DNA of 16,715 nt. It comes from a candidate division Zixibacteria bacterium SM23_81. GTDB lineage: Bacteria > SM23-81. The stretch covers positions 1-16,715 of the forward strand of contig LJUY01000058.1 in the NCBI GenBank assembly GCA_001304015.1, given 5' to 3'. This document shows positions 1 to 7,044 of the stretch, one piece after another; within the stretch, counting starts at the first letter, position 1, and every line of letters starts with the position of its first letter. The translations under genes were made by a program, and so were the position numbers. The notes below the pieces were generated by a model that was given only the letters and a program-made list of their open reading frames with translations, had not been told where the DNA came from and did no database searches.

Positions 1-89
1 ACGATATTGAGCCGAGCAGGTTCGTGTATAAGGCGATCCAGCTGAACAATGTGCTGAAGGTCGTCACTGGTCTTTTTCTCTTCGGCCAT
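1..89 (-). CDS. Winged-helix transcriptional regulator, 5' part only
   Basis: Only the first 29 codons are in the window; the gene continues beyond base 1. The peptide begins MAEEKKTSDDLQ and continues with a helix reading LDRLIHEPARLNI. The pattern L-D-x-x-I-H-x-P-x-R-L-x-I is typical of the first helix of MarR/ArsR-like winged-helix regulators (the HTH_34 type), small cytoplasmic DNA-binding dimers. The ATG at 89-87 overlaps the TGA of the upstream membrane-protein gene by one base (TGATG), which suggests translational coupling in one operon. It could be the regulator of its own operon through the inverted repeats at 1373-1406; that is inference. The recognition helix and wing are not visible, so the family call rests on a short N-terminus. 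Confidence 0.7.
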   Translation of the reverse strand, partial: MAEEKKTSDDLQHIVQLDRLIHEPARLNI

Positions 90-721
90 CAGACATTCCC
101 CCCAGAGGCTTCGGGGTATTTATGCAGGAACCGTGTGAACTGCACCAGACCGACGAGAATCAGAATTGCGGCCAGACCCCAAAGTTGGTAGGCGGTGGCC
201 TTACCGAAATTGATTCCGAGGAAGTGGAGCACGAAGCCAACGAAGATGCTCTCCAGAAATATCGCTGCAAAGATATAGTCGAGGGCATATCCATATCTGT
301 GGGCTGCTGCGAGGGCCATACCTGCCAGCATCAGACCAGCATAGACAGGCAGAATCCAGCCCCAGGGAAAAACGACGCTTTTCTGAGCAACCGTCTCTGA
401 CACGAAGAGACCTAGTACTCCCAGACACAACATGAGAATAACACCCATAACGGCTCTCGATTTCCCTGCTTTGCTTTTCAAAATATGAAATTCGCCCTGA
501 TTAAGCAGATGATAGATAAAGCGCCGTCGAAATGACTCTTTCAGCCAATGCCAAAGCTGCACTCCCGCTCCTAGAACGAACGCCCAGCCGCGCTTTTGAT
601 CGTACAAAAAGAAGGCCATAAGAGTTAGGGAAACGCCATCCATGAGGCTATCAAGGCCATCCTGCCGCATAAATCGATAGGCTTTCCCCTCAAGTTCTTT
701 CAAGTTGACATTTTGCTCCAT
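89..721 (-). CDS. Integral membrane protein, paralogue of the gene at 738-1352
   Basis: A 210-residue protein of unknown function. A charged amphipathic N-terminus (MEQNVNLKELEGKAYRF) is followed by about six hydrophobic segments in three pairs and a short polar tail ending near FLHKYPEASGG. It shares the order and key residues of its neighbour at 738-1352: K-A-Y then Q-D-G-L near the N-terminus, an R-R-R-x-x-Y loop with G-x-x-E-F after the second membrane segment, and F-L-x-K-Y-P at the C-terminus. It is therefore a tandem paralogue, though it has lost the Pro-Arg and Gly-Tyr of the neighbour's loop. I chose the ATG at 721 rather than an upstream in-frame TTG because it aligns with the paralogue's start; no strong ribosome site is visible. 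The 16-nt gap upstream and one-base overlap downstream place it mid-operon. Function is not known to me. Confidence 0.8.
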   Translation of the reverse strand: MEQNVNLKELEGKAYRFMRQDGLDSLMDGVSLTLMAFFLYDQKRGWAFVLGAGVQLWHWLKESFRRRFIYHLLNQGEFHILKSKAGKSRAVMGVILMLCLGVLGLFVSETVAQKSVVFPWGWILPVYAGLMLAGMALAAAHRYGYALDYIFAAIFLESIFVGFVLHFLGINFGKATAYQLWGLAAILILVGLVQFTRFLHKYPEASGGNV

Positions 722-737
722 AATCAATTATCTTGCT

Positions 738-1352
738 TTACAGAGTATCGCTACGCGACGCCATCCTTTCAGGCAGCGGATACTTCCTCAAGAACCGAAT
801 GAGCAGCACCAGCCCGGAGAATGCGATGATGGCTCCGGCGGCGATGAAACTGAATTTCATATGAAAATTAAGCCGCTGAGCGCCTGCAAAGCTGAGGAAA
901 ATGACCCCGGCATATACATACAGACGCTTGATCCAATGTATAACTGCCATGAGGGCCAAAACGATGGCGACCATTGCTCCGAAGGCGATCTTAAAATATT
1001 GACGCAGCCAATCTCGCAAACTGGAAGAACCAAGTTGACTCATCCATAAGAGAAGCACAAGAACTCCTAGGAGCATGACGATGGCCAGCAAGATGGTCAT
1101 CTGCAGCTTACTCCTGCGAGCACGGGGAAACTCGGCGTAGCCCAGCCGGGGATATGTGATGCGCCGCTTGGCGGCCATCAGCAGGGGAAACAGCACCACA
1201 AACCAAACGCCGTTCATGCTGGCCATTTCGGTCATCATTGAGACACCCCAAGCGAGGATAATCGCCCCCAGAAAGATATCCCACAGACCATCCTGGTGGT
1301 AGGACATGTATGCTTTGCGCTCGATCTTTTTCACATCGATCTGCTCAGACAT
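738..1352 (-). CDS. Integral membrane protein, first gene of the minus-strand operon
   Basis: A 204-residue membrane protein. The N-terminus MSEQIDVKKIERKAY leads into D-G-L-W-D-I-F-L-G and about six hydrophobic segments. A basic loop between segments two and three reads KRRITYPRLGYAEF, and the C-terminus carries RFLRKYP. The ERKAY...QDGLWDI and Y-P-R-x-G-Y signatures recur in a family of uncharacterised membrane proteins often found near a winged-helix regulator; this is from memory. Three in-frame starts lie close together (GTG 1361, ATG 1358, ATG 1352). AGAGGG ends about eight bases before 1352, so that start fits best and matches the paralogue. Possible roles such as membrane stress sensing or partnering the regulator are speculation. 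Confidence 0.8.
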   Translation of the reverse strand: MSEQIDVKKIERKAYMSYHQDGLWDIFLGAIILAWGVSMMTEMASMNGVWFVVLFPLLMAAKRRITYPRLGYAEFPRARRSKLQMTILLAIVMLLGVLVLLLWMSQLGSSSLRDWLRQYFKIAFGAMVAIVLALMAVIHWIKRLYVYAGVIFLSFAGAQRLNFHMKFSFIAAGAIIAFSGLVLLIRFLRKYPLPERMASRSDTL

Positions 1353-1372
1353 GCTCATCACCCTCTTTACAG

Positions 1373-1387
1373 ATGTTTGTCAAACAT
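1373..1387. promoter_or_regulatory. Perfect palindrome, candidate operator 1
   Basis: ATGTTTGTCAAACAT is a perfect 7-bp inverted repeat around one central base. It lies 21 bases upstream of the ATG at 1352 of the minus-strand operon. Its size and dyad symmetry suit a small dimeric winged-helix repressor, and the last gene of that operon encodes one. Autoregulation is inferred only from this arrangement. Confidence 0.5.
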
Positions 1388-1391
1388 ACCA

Positions 1392-1406
1392 GTTTGCTAC
1401 ACAAAC
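1392..1406. promoter_or_regulatory. Second inverted repeat, candidate operator 2
   Basis: GTTTG and CAAAC flank five bases (ctaca), repeating the GTTTG/CAAAC half-sites of the palindrome at 1373-1387 with wider spacing. The centres of the two dyads are 19 bases apart, close to two helical turns, as expected for side-by-side dimer binding. It ends just before the possible minus-strand -10 box at 1408-1413. Confidence 0.4.
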
Positions 1407-1542
1407 CTCTATACGAAAATATTAAGAAAATTGTTTCAACCTGCCGACATTTTTTTATAAATTAGAGTCTGCAGGACTAGTTTATAAAATCAACTGCGAG
1501 AGAATTGCAATTCGTTTTATAGCATAAAGCAAAACTCTAAAC

Positions 1543-3069
1543 ATGAACAGAATCCCTCCGCGTCGCAAAAGCGATGCGTTTAGAAACACCCCGAAGATGA
1601 AACGAATTCTATCGAGTTCATGGAAAATACCACTCATCACGCTTCTCGCTCTTGTGGCCATTCACGCTTCTGTTAGCGCCCAGGATCACGCCGCCAAGAT
1701 CGATGAGTTCATCGGGCTCTATTACGACCGAGGCCGATTCAACGGCACCGCGCTGGTAGCCGAGGGCGGCCAGGTCATCTACAAGAAGGGCTGGGGAATG
1801 GCCAACAAGGAGTGGGGCATTTCCAACGAGCCGGACACGAAGTTCAGAATCGCTTCGATGAGCAAGCAGTTCACGGCCATGCTCATCATGCAGCTGGTCC
1901 AGGAAGGCAGAATCGCCCTGGACGACAAGCTCACCGATTATCTGCCAGAGTTCCGCCGGGACACCGGCGACCTGGTGACTATCCATCACTTGCTGACCAA
2001 TACCTCTGGCCTTCCGGATTACTCCGACGCCCCGGGATTCTGGAACGAGCTGATGCGCCACCCCATGTCATCGGAGTTCGTCATCGACTCCCTGAGCAGC
2101 GGCGACCTGCAGTTCCAGCCCGGCTCTGAGTACCGCTATAATAATGGCGGGTTCTACCTTCTCAGCCTGATCGTTCAGCGGGCCACCGGCCGGGATTTCG
2201 CAGAGGTCCTGCAGGAGAAGATCTTCCAGCCCCTGGGAATGAACGACTCGGGCCTGGATCGCCCCGAGGTCATCCTGGAGAAGCGGGCCACCGGCTATGA
2301 ACAATTCGTCGATGGCTTCGAGAACGCCCCCTACCGACAGATCGACAATCTGCTGGGCACCGGGGCCATCTACTCCACGGTGAAGGACCTCTACCTGTGG
2401 GATAGGGCCCTATACACCGACCGTCTGCTGGCGCCGGAATACAAGGAAATCATGTTCACCCCATTTCTGCAGAACTATGCTTACGGTTTGGGCGTCAAGA
2501 AGATTCCCCTGGGAGACACCGGGGACAGCACCGCTTACATGGGCCACAGCGGCAGCGTGGCTGGTTTCAACAGCCGCATTGCTCGGCTGGTTGAAGACGA
2601 ACATGTCATCGTTCTGTTGTGCAACATCTCGGAATGGACCAGGCTTAGCGACATGACTCAGGGCATCACCAACATCCTGTACGATCTGCCCTATGATGTG
2701 CCCAAAAAGTCCCTGGCCAAGGCTCTGTACAATACCTTTCTGAAAGAGGGAGTTAATGCGGCCCTGGCAGAATACCACGATTTTAGGGAGACGCATGCCG
2801 ACACCTACGATTTCGACGAGGACGAGCTGAACACCCTTGGCTACCGCTTGCTGCGGACGGACAGAATCGGTGAAGCCATCGAGATATTCACGCTCAACGT
2901 GAAGGCTTATCCTGAATCGTGGAACGTCTACGACAGCCTGGGCGAGGCGTATTTCGTCAATGGAAACCGCGAGTTGGCTTTGGAGAATCACAAAAAGTCG
3001 CTGGAGCTAAATCCCCAACAATCGAAGACTGCCCTGGCCATTATGTTGGATAAATCAAAGGCAAAGTGA
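1543..3069 (+). CDS. Exported serine hydrolase (beta-lactamase class C fold) with C-terminal TPRs
   Basis: A 508-residue peptidase S12/esterase-type enzyme. The catalytic S-x-x-K is S105-M-S-K108, the Y-x-N motif is Y199-N-N201, and the K-T-G position is H335-S-G337, the HxG variant common in non-lactamase members. Residues about 415-500 form two TPR-like helical pairs. A signal peptide (MKRILSSSWKIPLITLL to SVSAQ) starts at Met19, so the first 18 basic residues may be extra; the ATG at 1597 is an alternative start and neither has a clear ribosome site. The product should act in the periplasm or outside the cell. Substrate (D-amino peptide, ester or peptidoglycan fragment) cannot be read from sequence. 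Beta-lactam resistance is not implied. It stands 84 bases before the hydroxyproline pair. Confidence 0.88.
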   Translation: MNRIPPRRKSDAFRNTPKMKRILSSSWKIPLITLLALVAIHASVSAQDHAAKIDEFIGLYYDRGRFNGTALVAEGGQVIYKKGWGMANKEWGISNEPDTKFRIASMSKQFTAMLIMQLVQEGRIALDDKLTDYLPEFRRDTGDLVTIHHLLTNTSGLPDYSDAPGFWNELMRHPMSSEFVIDSLSSGDLQFQPGSEYRYNNGGFYLLSLIVQRATGRDFAEVLQEKIFQPLGMNDSGLDRPEVILEKRATGYEQFVDGFENAPYRQIDNLLGTGAIYSTVKDLYLWDRALYTDRLLAPEYKEIMFTPFLQNYAYGLGVKKIPLGDTGDSTAYMGHSGSVAGFNSRIARLVEDEHVIVLLCNISEWTRLSDMTQGITNILYDLPYDVPKKSLAKALYNTFLKEGVNAALAEYHDFRETHADTYDFDEDELNTLGYRLLRTDRIGEAIEIFTLNVKAYPESWNVYDSLGEAYFVNGNRELALENHKKSLELNPQQSKTALAIMLDKSKAK

Positions 3070-3090
3070 TGGCTGCGGTCGGCCAGCCAT
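3069..3090 (+). terminator. Hairpin overlapping the serine hydrolase stop codon
   Basis: ATGGCTG (3069-3075) and CAGCCAT (3084-3090) form a perfect 7-bp stem with an 8-nt loop, beginning on the last base of the TGA stop. No T-run follows directly; five Ts occur only at 3106-3110. It may slow or end transcription before the next genes, but it is not a canonical intrinsic terminator. Confidence 0.3.
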
Positions 3091-3153
3091 TCATGATATG
3101 AGCACTTTTTAAAATACCTCATTCATTTCCCGAAGATCTGAGAAGGTGTCGGT

Positions 3154-4059
3154 GTGATCACAGGAACAATATTTGATATAAAGAAGTTCTCCCTTCATGA
3201 TGGCCCCGGCATTCGCACCACCGTCTTTTTTAAGGGCTGTGACATGCGATGCCGATGGTGCCATAATCCGGAGAGCCACCGGCTAGAACCCGAACTGATG
3301 TTTCGTCCTGACCGGTGTATCGGCTGCCAGTCGTGCCTGACGGTCTGCACACAGAAAGCCATCTCTCTCAACGACGATGTCATCACTCACCAGAAGGAAA
3401 AGTGTATCCAATGCGGCCGCTGCGCGGATGTGTGCAACGCTCAGGCCAGGGAGATGGTCGGCCGGGAATCGACCGTAGAAGAGGTTATGACTGAGATTGA
3501 AAAAGATCTGCCTTTTTACGTCCAATCCGGCGGCGGAGTTACTTTCTCGGGCGGAGAACCTCTGCTGCAAAAGGATTTTTTATCCGCCCTTCTTCACAGC
3601 TGCAAAGCAAGAGGCATTCACACTGCCGTAGACACTTGCGGATACGCGGATTGGAAGGACATCGATAGCATTCGGAACCAAACCGATCTCTTTCTCTACG
3701 ATCTCAAGCTGGTCGACGACGTCCTTCACAGAAAGCACACGGGCGTTACCAACAAGAATATTCTTCGGAACTTACAAAAGCTTTCCGACGGAGGACAGGA
3801 TATCATTATCCGCGTTCCCATCGTTCCCGGAATAACCGACACAAAGGAGAACATACATCACATCGGTGAGCTTACCATGAGATTATCCCATCTTCGCCGC
3901 CTGGACATTTTGCCCTATTTTCATATTGCCGCCGAAAAGTACCAGCGGCTTCACCGGGTCTACGACTTAACCGAAACACGTCCTCCCAGCGCCGAAAGAA
4001 TGTCTCAGATCGCCGACCTGCTGCGGGATTTTGGCCTGAAAGTGCACATTGGGGGCTAA
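3154..4059 (+). CDS. hypE: Glycyl radical enzyme activase (radical SAM), partner of HypD
   Basis: A 301-residue radical-SAM activating enzyme that should install the glycyl radical on the dehydratase encoded next. The SAM [4Fe-4S] motif is C29-x3-C33-x2-C36. Two ferredoxin-type clusters follow, C55-x2-C58-x2-C61-x3-C65 and C84-x2-C87-x2-C90-x3-C94, the insert typical of activases of dehydratase-type glycyl radical enzymes and absent from PflA. The SAM-binding GGEP is at 133-136. The start is GTG at 3154, supported by AGAAGG at 3141-3146. The TAA ends four bases before the dehydratase ATG, and that gene's GGGGG ribosome site lies inside the last codons here, so the two are probably translated together. 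The C. difficile name HypE is unrelated to hydrogenase maturation HypE. Specificity for HypD is inferred from adjacency. Confidence 0.92.
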   Translation: MITGTIFDIKKFSLHDGPGIRTTVFFKGCDMRCRWCHNPESHRLEPELMFRPDRCIGCQSCLTVCTQKAISLNDDVITHQKEKCIQCGRCADVCNAQAREMVGRESTVEEVMTEIEKDLPFYVQSGGGVTFSGGEPLLQKDFLSALLHSCKARGIHTAVDTCGYADWKDIDSIRNQTDLFLYDLKLVDDVLHRKHTGVTNKNILRNLQKLSDGGQDIIIRVPIVPGITDTKENIHHIGELTMRLSHLRRLDILPYFHIAAEKYQRLHRVYDLTETRPPSAERMSQIADLLRDFGLKVHIGG

Positions 4060-4063
4060 TATC

Positions 4064-6445
4064 ATGGCAATGAGCGAGAGAGTGGCCCAATTGAGACAGC
4101 AGAGCCTGTCAGCGGTCCCGAGCATATCCTCAGAACGAGCAGAGCTGCTCACGGATTTCTACCAGCAAGATCTGGGCTCCATGTCCACCCCCATGGTCCG
4201 AGCCAGGGCCTTTGAGCACCTAATGGACAGCAAGACGATCTGTATCAACCAGGGAGAGCTCATCGTCGGGGAAAAGGGCCCCGCCCCAAAAGCCACCCCG
4301 ACCTATCCAGAGCTCTGCTGTCATACCCTTGAAGACCTCGATATACTCAACTCCCGCGAGAAGATATCCTTCGCCGTCAGTTCAAAGGTCCGCCAGACCT
4401 ACCAGCGAAGGGTAATCCCCTTCTGGCGGGGAAAGACCATGCGTGAAAGCATCTTCGACAAGATGACCGGGGAGTGGATGGATGCCTATGAAGCCGGCGT
4501 GTTCACCGAGTTCATGGAGCAGCGTTCGCCTGGTCACACCGTTCTGGACGATAAGATCTACCGCAAGGGATTTCTGGACTTCAAAGAAGACATCCAGCGC
4601 AGCCTGGATCGGCTCAATGTCCAGAATGATCCCCAGGCCCAGGGCCAACTGGAACAGCTCAGGGCCATGGAGATTTGTGCCAATGCCCTGATCCGCTTCG
4701 CCCACCGTCATGCTGAAAAGGCCCGCGCGCTGGCCCAAGTGGAAGCCAACCCGGAAAGAAAAGAGGAGCTAGCGCGCATAGCCGATATCTGCGATCACGT
4801 CCCCGCTCACCCTCCCCGGAACTTTTGGGAGGCGTTGCAGTACTATTGGTTCGTCCATCTGGGAGTCACCACAGAGCTCAATCCTTGGGACGCCTTTTGC
4901 CCGGGCAAACTCGACCAGCATCTCTATCCCTTCTACCGTCGTGAGCTGGAGGAAGGAACGCTGACCCGGGATGGGGCCGAGGAGCTGCTGCAGTGCCTGT
5001 GGGTGAAGTTCAACAACCAGCCGGCGCCGCCGAAGGTCGGTGTAACAGCGGCGGAGAGCAGCACCTACACCGATTTCGCCCAGATCAACACCGGTGGCCT
5101 CAAGGAAGATGGATCCGATGCCGTCAATGAGGTTACTTATCTGATCCTGGACGTCATCGAGCAGATGCGGCTGCCGCAGCCCAGCTCATCCATCCAGGTC
5201 AGCAAGGAGAGTCCCGATAGATTCATCAAGAGAGCGGCCGAGATCATCCGCACCGGCTTCGGCCAGCCCTCGGTGTTCAACTCCGACCTGGTGGTGCAGG
5301 AGCTGCTGCGGCAGGGGAAATCCCTGCTCGACGCGCGCAATGGGGGCACCAGCGGCTGTGTGGAAACCGGCGCTTTCGGCAAGGAGAACTACAACCTCTC
5401 GGGGTATTTCAATATGCCCAAGGTTCTCGAGATCACCCTGAATAACGGCATCGATCCCCGGACGAAGCGCCGCATCGGGCTGCAGACCGGGGACCCAGCC
5501 CGGTTCGAGACCTTTGAGCAGCTGCTGGAGGCCTATGAAACTCAGCTCAACCATTTCGTCAACATCAAGATCCAGGGCAACAACGTCATCGAGAGATTGT
5601 ACGCCACCCACATGCCTGCACCCTTCCTCTCGCTGCTCATCGACGACTGCATTGCAACGGGTAAAGATTACCATCAGGGTGGGGCCAGATACAACACTAC
5701 CTACATTCAGGGTGTCGGCTTGGGAACCATCACCGACGCCATGACGGCCATCAAGTATGCCGTCTTTGACAAAAAGATCCTCTCCATGAAAGAACTACTC
5801 AAAACTCTGAAAGCTGATTTTGCCGGGGACGAGAAGACGCGCCAGATGTTGTTGAACAGAACGCCAAAGTACGGCAACGACGACGACTATGCCGATGACG
5901 TCATGGTTTCACTGTTCGAGGCATATTTCTGCGCCATTGACGGCCGCAAGAATACCCGGGGCGGAGAGTACCACATCAACCTGTTGCCCACCACGGTTCA
6001 CGTGTACTTTGGATCGGTCATTGGCGCGACACCCGATGGACGAAAATCGGGTCAACCTCTCTCGGAAGGCATTTCGCCTGTGCAGGGCGCAGACCGGCGG
6101 GGGCCAACGGCCGTCCTCAAGTCGGCATCCAAAATGGATCATATCCGTACCGGCGGCACGCTGTTGAATCAGAAGTTCACACCCCAGCTGCTTCAAGACG
6201 ACGCCAGCCTGGACAAGCTGGTCCATCTGATACGGACCTATTTCAGGTTAGACGGGCATCATGTTCAGTTCAATGTAGTGGACGCGGCCACCCTGCGAGC
6301 CGCCCAAAAGAATCCCGAAAAGTATCGGGATCTCATTGTCCGAGTGGCGGGCTACAGCGATTATTTCTGTGATTTGGGCACAGCGCTTCAAGATGAGATC
6401 ATCTCGCGGACGGAGCATACGGTCTTTGGTTCAGCTCAATTTTGA
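4064..6445 (+). CDS. hypD: Glycyl radical dehydratase, probable trans-4-hydroxy-L-proline dehydratase
   Basis: A 793-residue glycyl radical enzyme. The thiyl-radical cysteine lies in G-C432-V-E434-T-G and the glycyl site in R-V-A-G763-Y-S-D. By my recall, C. difficile HypD uses C434, E436 and G765, plus H160, D278, S334, D339, F340, Y450 and T645. The equivalents here are present: H158, D276, ESS-TYTDF near 331-338, Y448 and T643, with a constant offset of two at each position I counted. Long blocks such as FTEFMEQR, FNNQPAPPKVG and TPKYGNDDDYAD also fit that family, so dehydration of trans-4-hydroxy-L-proline to pyrroline-5-carboxylate is the best call. The ATG at 4064 is chosen for its GGGGG site at 4051-4055 and the offset; an in-frame TTG at 4049 is unlikely. 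Cytoplasmic and O2-sensitive. A related hydroxy-amino-acid dehydratase cannot be excluded. Confidence 0.9.
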   Translation: MAMSERVAQLRQQSLSAVPSISSERAELLTDFYQQDLGSMSTPMVRARAFEHLMDSKTICINQGELIVGEKGPAPKATPTYPELCCHTLEDLDILNSREKISFAVSSKVRQTYQRRVIPFWRGKTMRESIFDKMTGEWMDAYEAGVFTEFMEQRSPGHTVLDDKIYRKGFLDFKEDIQRSLDRLNVQNDPQAQGQLEQLRAMEICANALIRFAHRHAEKARALAQVEANPERKEELARIADICDHVPAHPPRNFWEALQYYWFVHLGVTTELNPWDAFCPGKLDQHLYPFYRRELEEGTLTRDGAEELLQCLWVKFNNQPAPPKVGVTAAESSTYTDFAQINTGGLKEDGSDAVNEVTYLILDVIEQMRLPQPSSSIQVSKESPDRFIKRAAEIIRTGFGQPSVFNSDLVVQELLRQGKSLLDARNGGTSGCVETGAFGKENYNLSGYFNMPKVLEITLNNGIDPRTKRRIGLQTGDPARFETFEQLLEAYETQLNHFVNIKIQGNNVIERLYATHMPAPFLSLLIDDCIATGKDYHQGGARYNTTYIQGVGLGTITDAMTAIKYAVFDKKILSMKELLKTLKADFAGDEKTRQMLLNRTPKYGNDDDYADDVMVSLFEAYFCAIDGRKNTRGGEYHINLLPTTVHVYFGSVIGATPDGRKSGQPLSEGISPVQGADRRGPTAVLKSASKMDHIRTGGTLLNQKFTPQLLQDDASLDKLVHLIRTYFRLDGHHVQFNVVDAATLRAAQKNPEKYRDLIVRVAGYSDYFCDLGTALQDEIISRTEHTVFGSAQF

Positions 6446-6493
6446 GGAGCCTGATGAAACGAGCAGTGGGAATAGAAACAGAAGTGAGGAGAA

Positions 6494-6967
6494 ATGTCGA
6501 GCGTCAAAAATTACAGCCGTAATACCATCTTAATTTTCCTTCTGTCCATCTCTCTGTTCGCCTGCGCCTCCAAGGACAAACCCAAACCGCAATCCGATTT
6601 GACCACACTGGCGGACACGTCAGCCTCCCACAAGGCTTCGGCATTTATTCACCGTCAGGCGAGTCTGGAGGAGATAGAGATCCAAATGTCGAATTCCTCG
6701 CCTCCACAGGCTCAAGTGGTAGTAAAAGGCTTCCTGTCCGACGGCTGTACCAAAATCGATAGGATCAAACAGAAACGCAGTGACAATGACTTCTCCATCA
6801 CCATCACCACCATTCGTCCCGCTGAGCTGAATTGCATTCAGGTGATTGTGCCCTTCGAGGAAATCATCCCCTTGGATGTGTTGGGCTTGAAAGCCGGCCT
6901 CTACACAGTGACCGTCAACGACATGAGCGACACTTTCTCCCTGGAGGTGGAAAATTTGCAAAAATGA
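6494..6967 (+). CDS. Small lipoprotein of unknown function
   Basis: A 157-residue secreted lipoprotein. A short basic start and a hydrophobic stretch end in the lipobox L-F-A-C, followed by A-S-K, then a low-complexity Ser/Thr/Pro linker to about residue 50. The C-terminal 90 residues look like a beta-sandwich domain containing GFLSDGCTKIDRI, a later N-C-I-Q, a V-P-F-E-E-x-I-P-L-D-V stretch, and L-K-A-G-L-Y-T-V. I recall similar C-terminal domains in other small bacterial lipoproteins, some with META domains, but cannot assign a function. The two cysteines in D-G-C-T and N-C-I-Q could form a disulfide. GAGGAG at 6486-6491 supports the start, though the spacing is tight. It lies 48 bases after the dehydratase and may be cotranscribed. 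Confidence 0.75.
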   Translation: MSSVKNYSRNTILIFLLSISLFACASKDKPKPQSDLTTLADTSASHKASAFIHRQASLEEIEIQMSNSSPPQAQVVVKGFLSDGCTKIDRIKQKRSDNDFSITITTIRPAELNCIQVIVPFEEIIPLDVLGLKAGLYTVTVNDMSDTFSLEVENLQK

Positions 6968-6975
6968 TACCCATG

Positions 6976-6994
6976 ATGCTGCTTGAGTCAGCAT
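6976..6994 (+). other. Small hairpin between lipoprotein and glycosidase genes
   Basis: ATGCTG (6976-6981) and CAGCAT (6989-6994) form a 6-bp stem around a 7-nt loop, nine bases after the lipoprotein stop. There is no following T-run, so it is more likely an RNA-stability or processing stem, or chance, than a terminator. Confidence 0.25.
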
Positions 6995-7044
6995 TGGAGG
7001 CCTCGAGCTATGGCGAGATTTCCCAAGGATAAAGGGGGCAAAAT

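Larger units (their letters stand above)
1353..1542. promoter_or_regulatory. Divergent intergenic control region
   Basis: This AT-rich stretch separates the minus-strand membrane-protein operon from the plus-strand serine hydrolase and must hold the promoters of both. On the minus strand, TATAGA (1413-1408) could be a -10 box, but the nearest -35-like TTGAAA (1439-1434) is 20 bases away, longer than ideal. On the plus side, TATAAA at 1456-1461 has a TTGTTT 19 bases upstream (1431-1436). Neither is a convincing sigma-70 promoter. The two inverted repeats listed separately lie between the possible minus-strand -10 box and the start codon. Confidence 0.4.

Noticed and set aside
1543-3069. Beta-lactamase resistance gene
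   Set aside because: The HxG in place of KTG and the TPR tail fit a broad S12 hydrolase or esterase family rather than an AmpC enzyme.
3316-3435. Separate ferredoxin gene
   Set aside because: The two CxxCxxCxxxC clusters are in frame within the activase between the SAM motif and GGEP, the normal insert in this enzyme class.
4049-4064. Earlier TTG start for the dehydratase
   Set aside because: It would overlap the activase and lacks a ribosome site; ATG 4064 has one and gives the constant residue offset to C. difficile HypD.
5186-5674. A 162-codon minus-strand open frame inside the dehydratase gene
   Set aside because: It lies opposite the best conserved part of HypD, so its length reflects GC-rich codon structure, not a gene.
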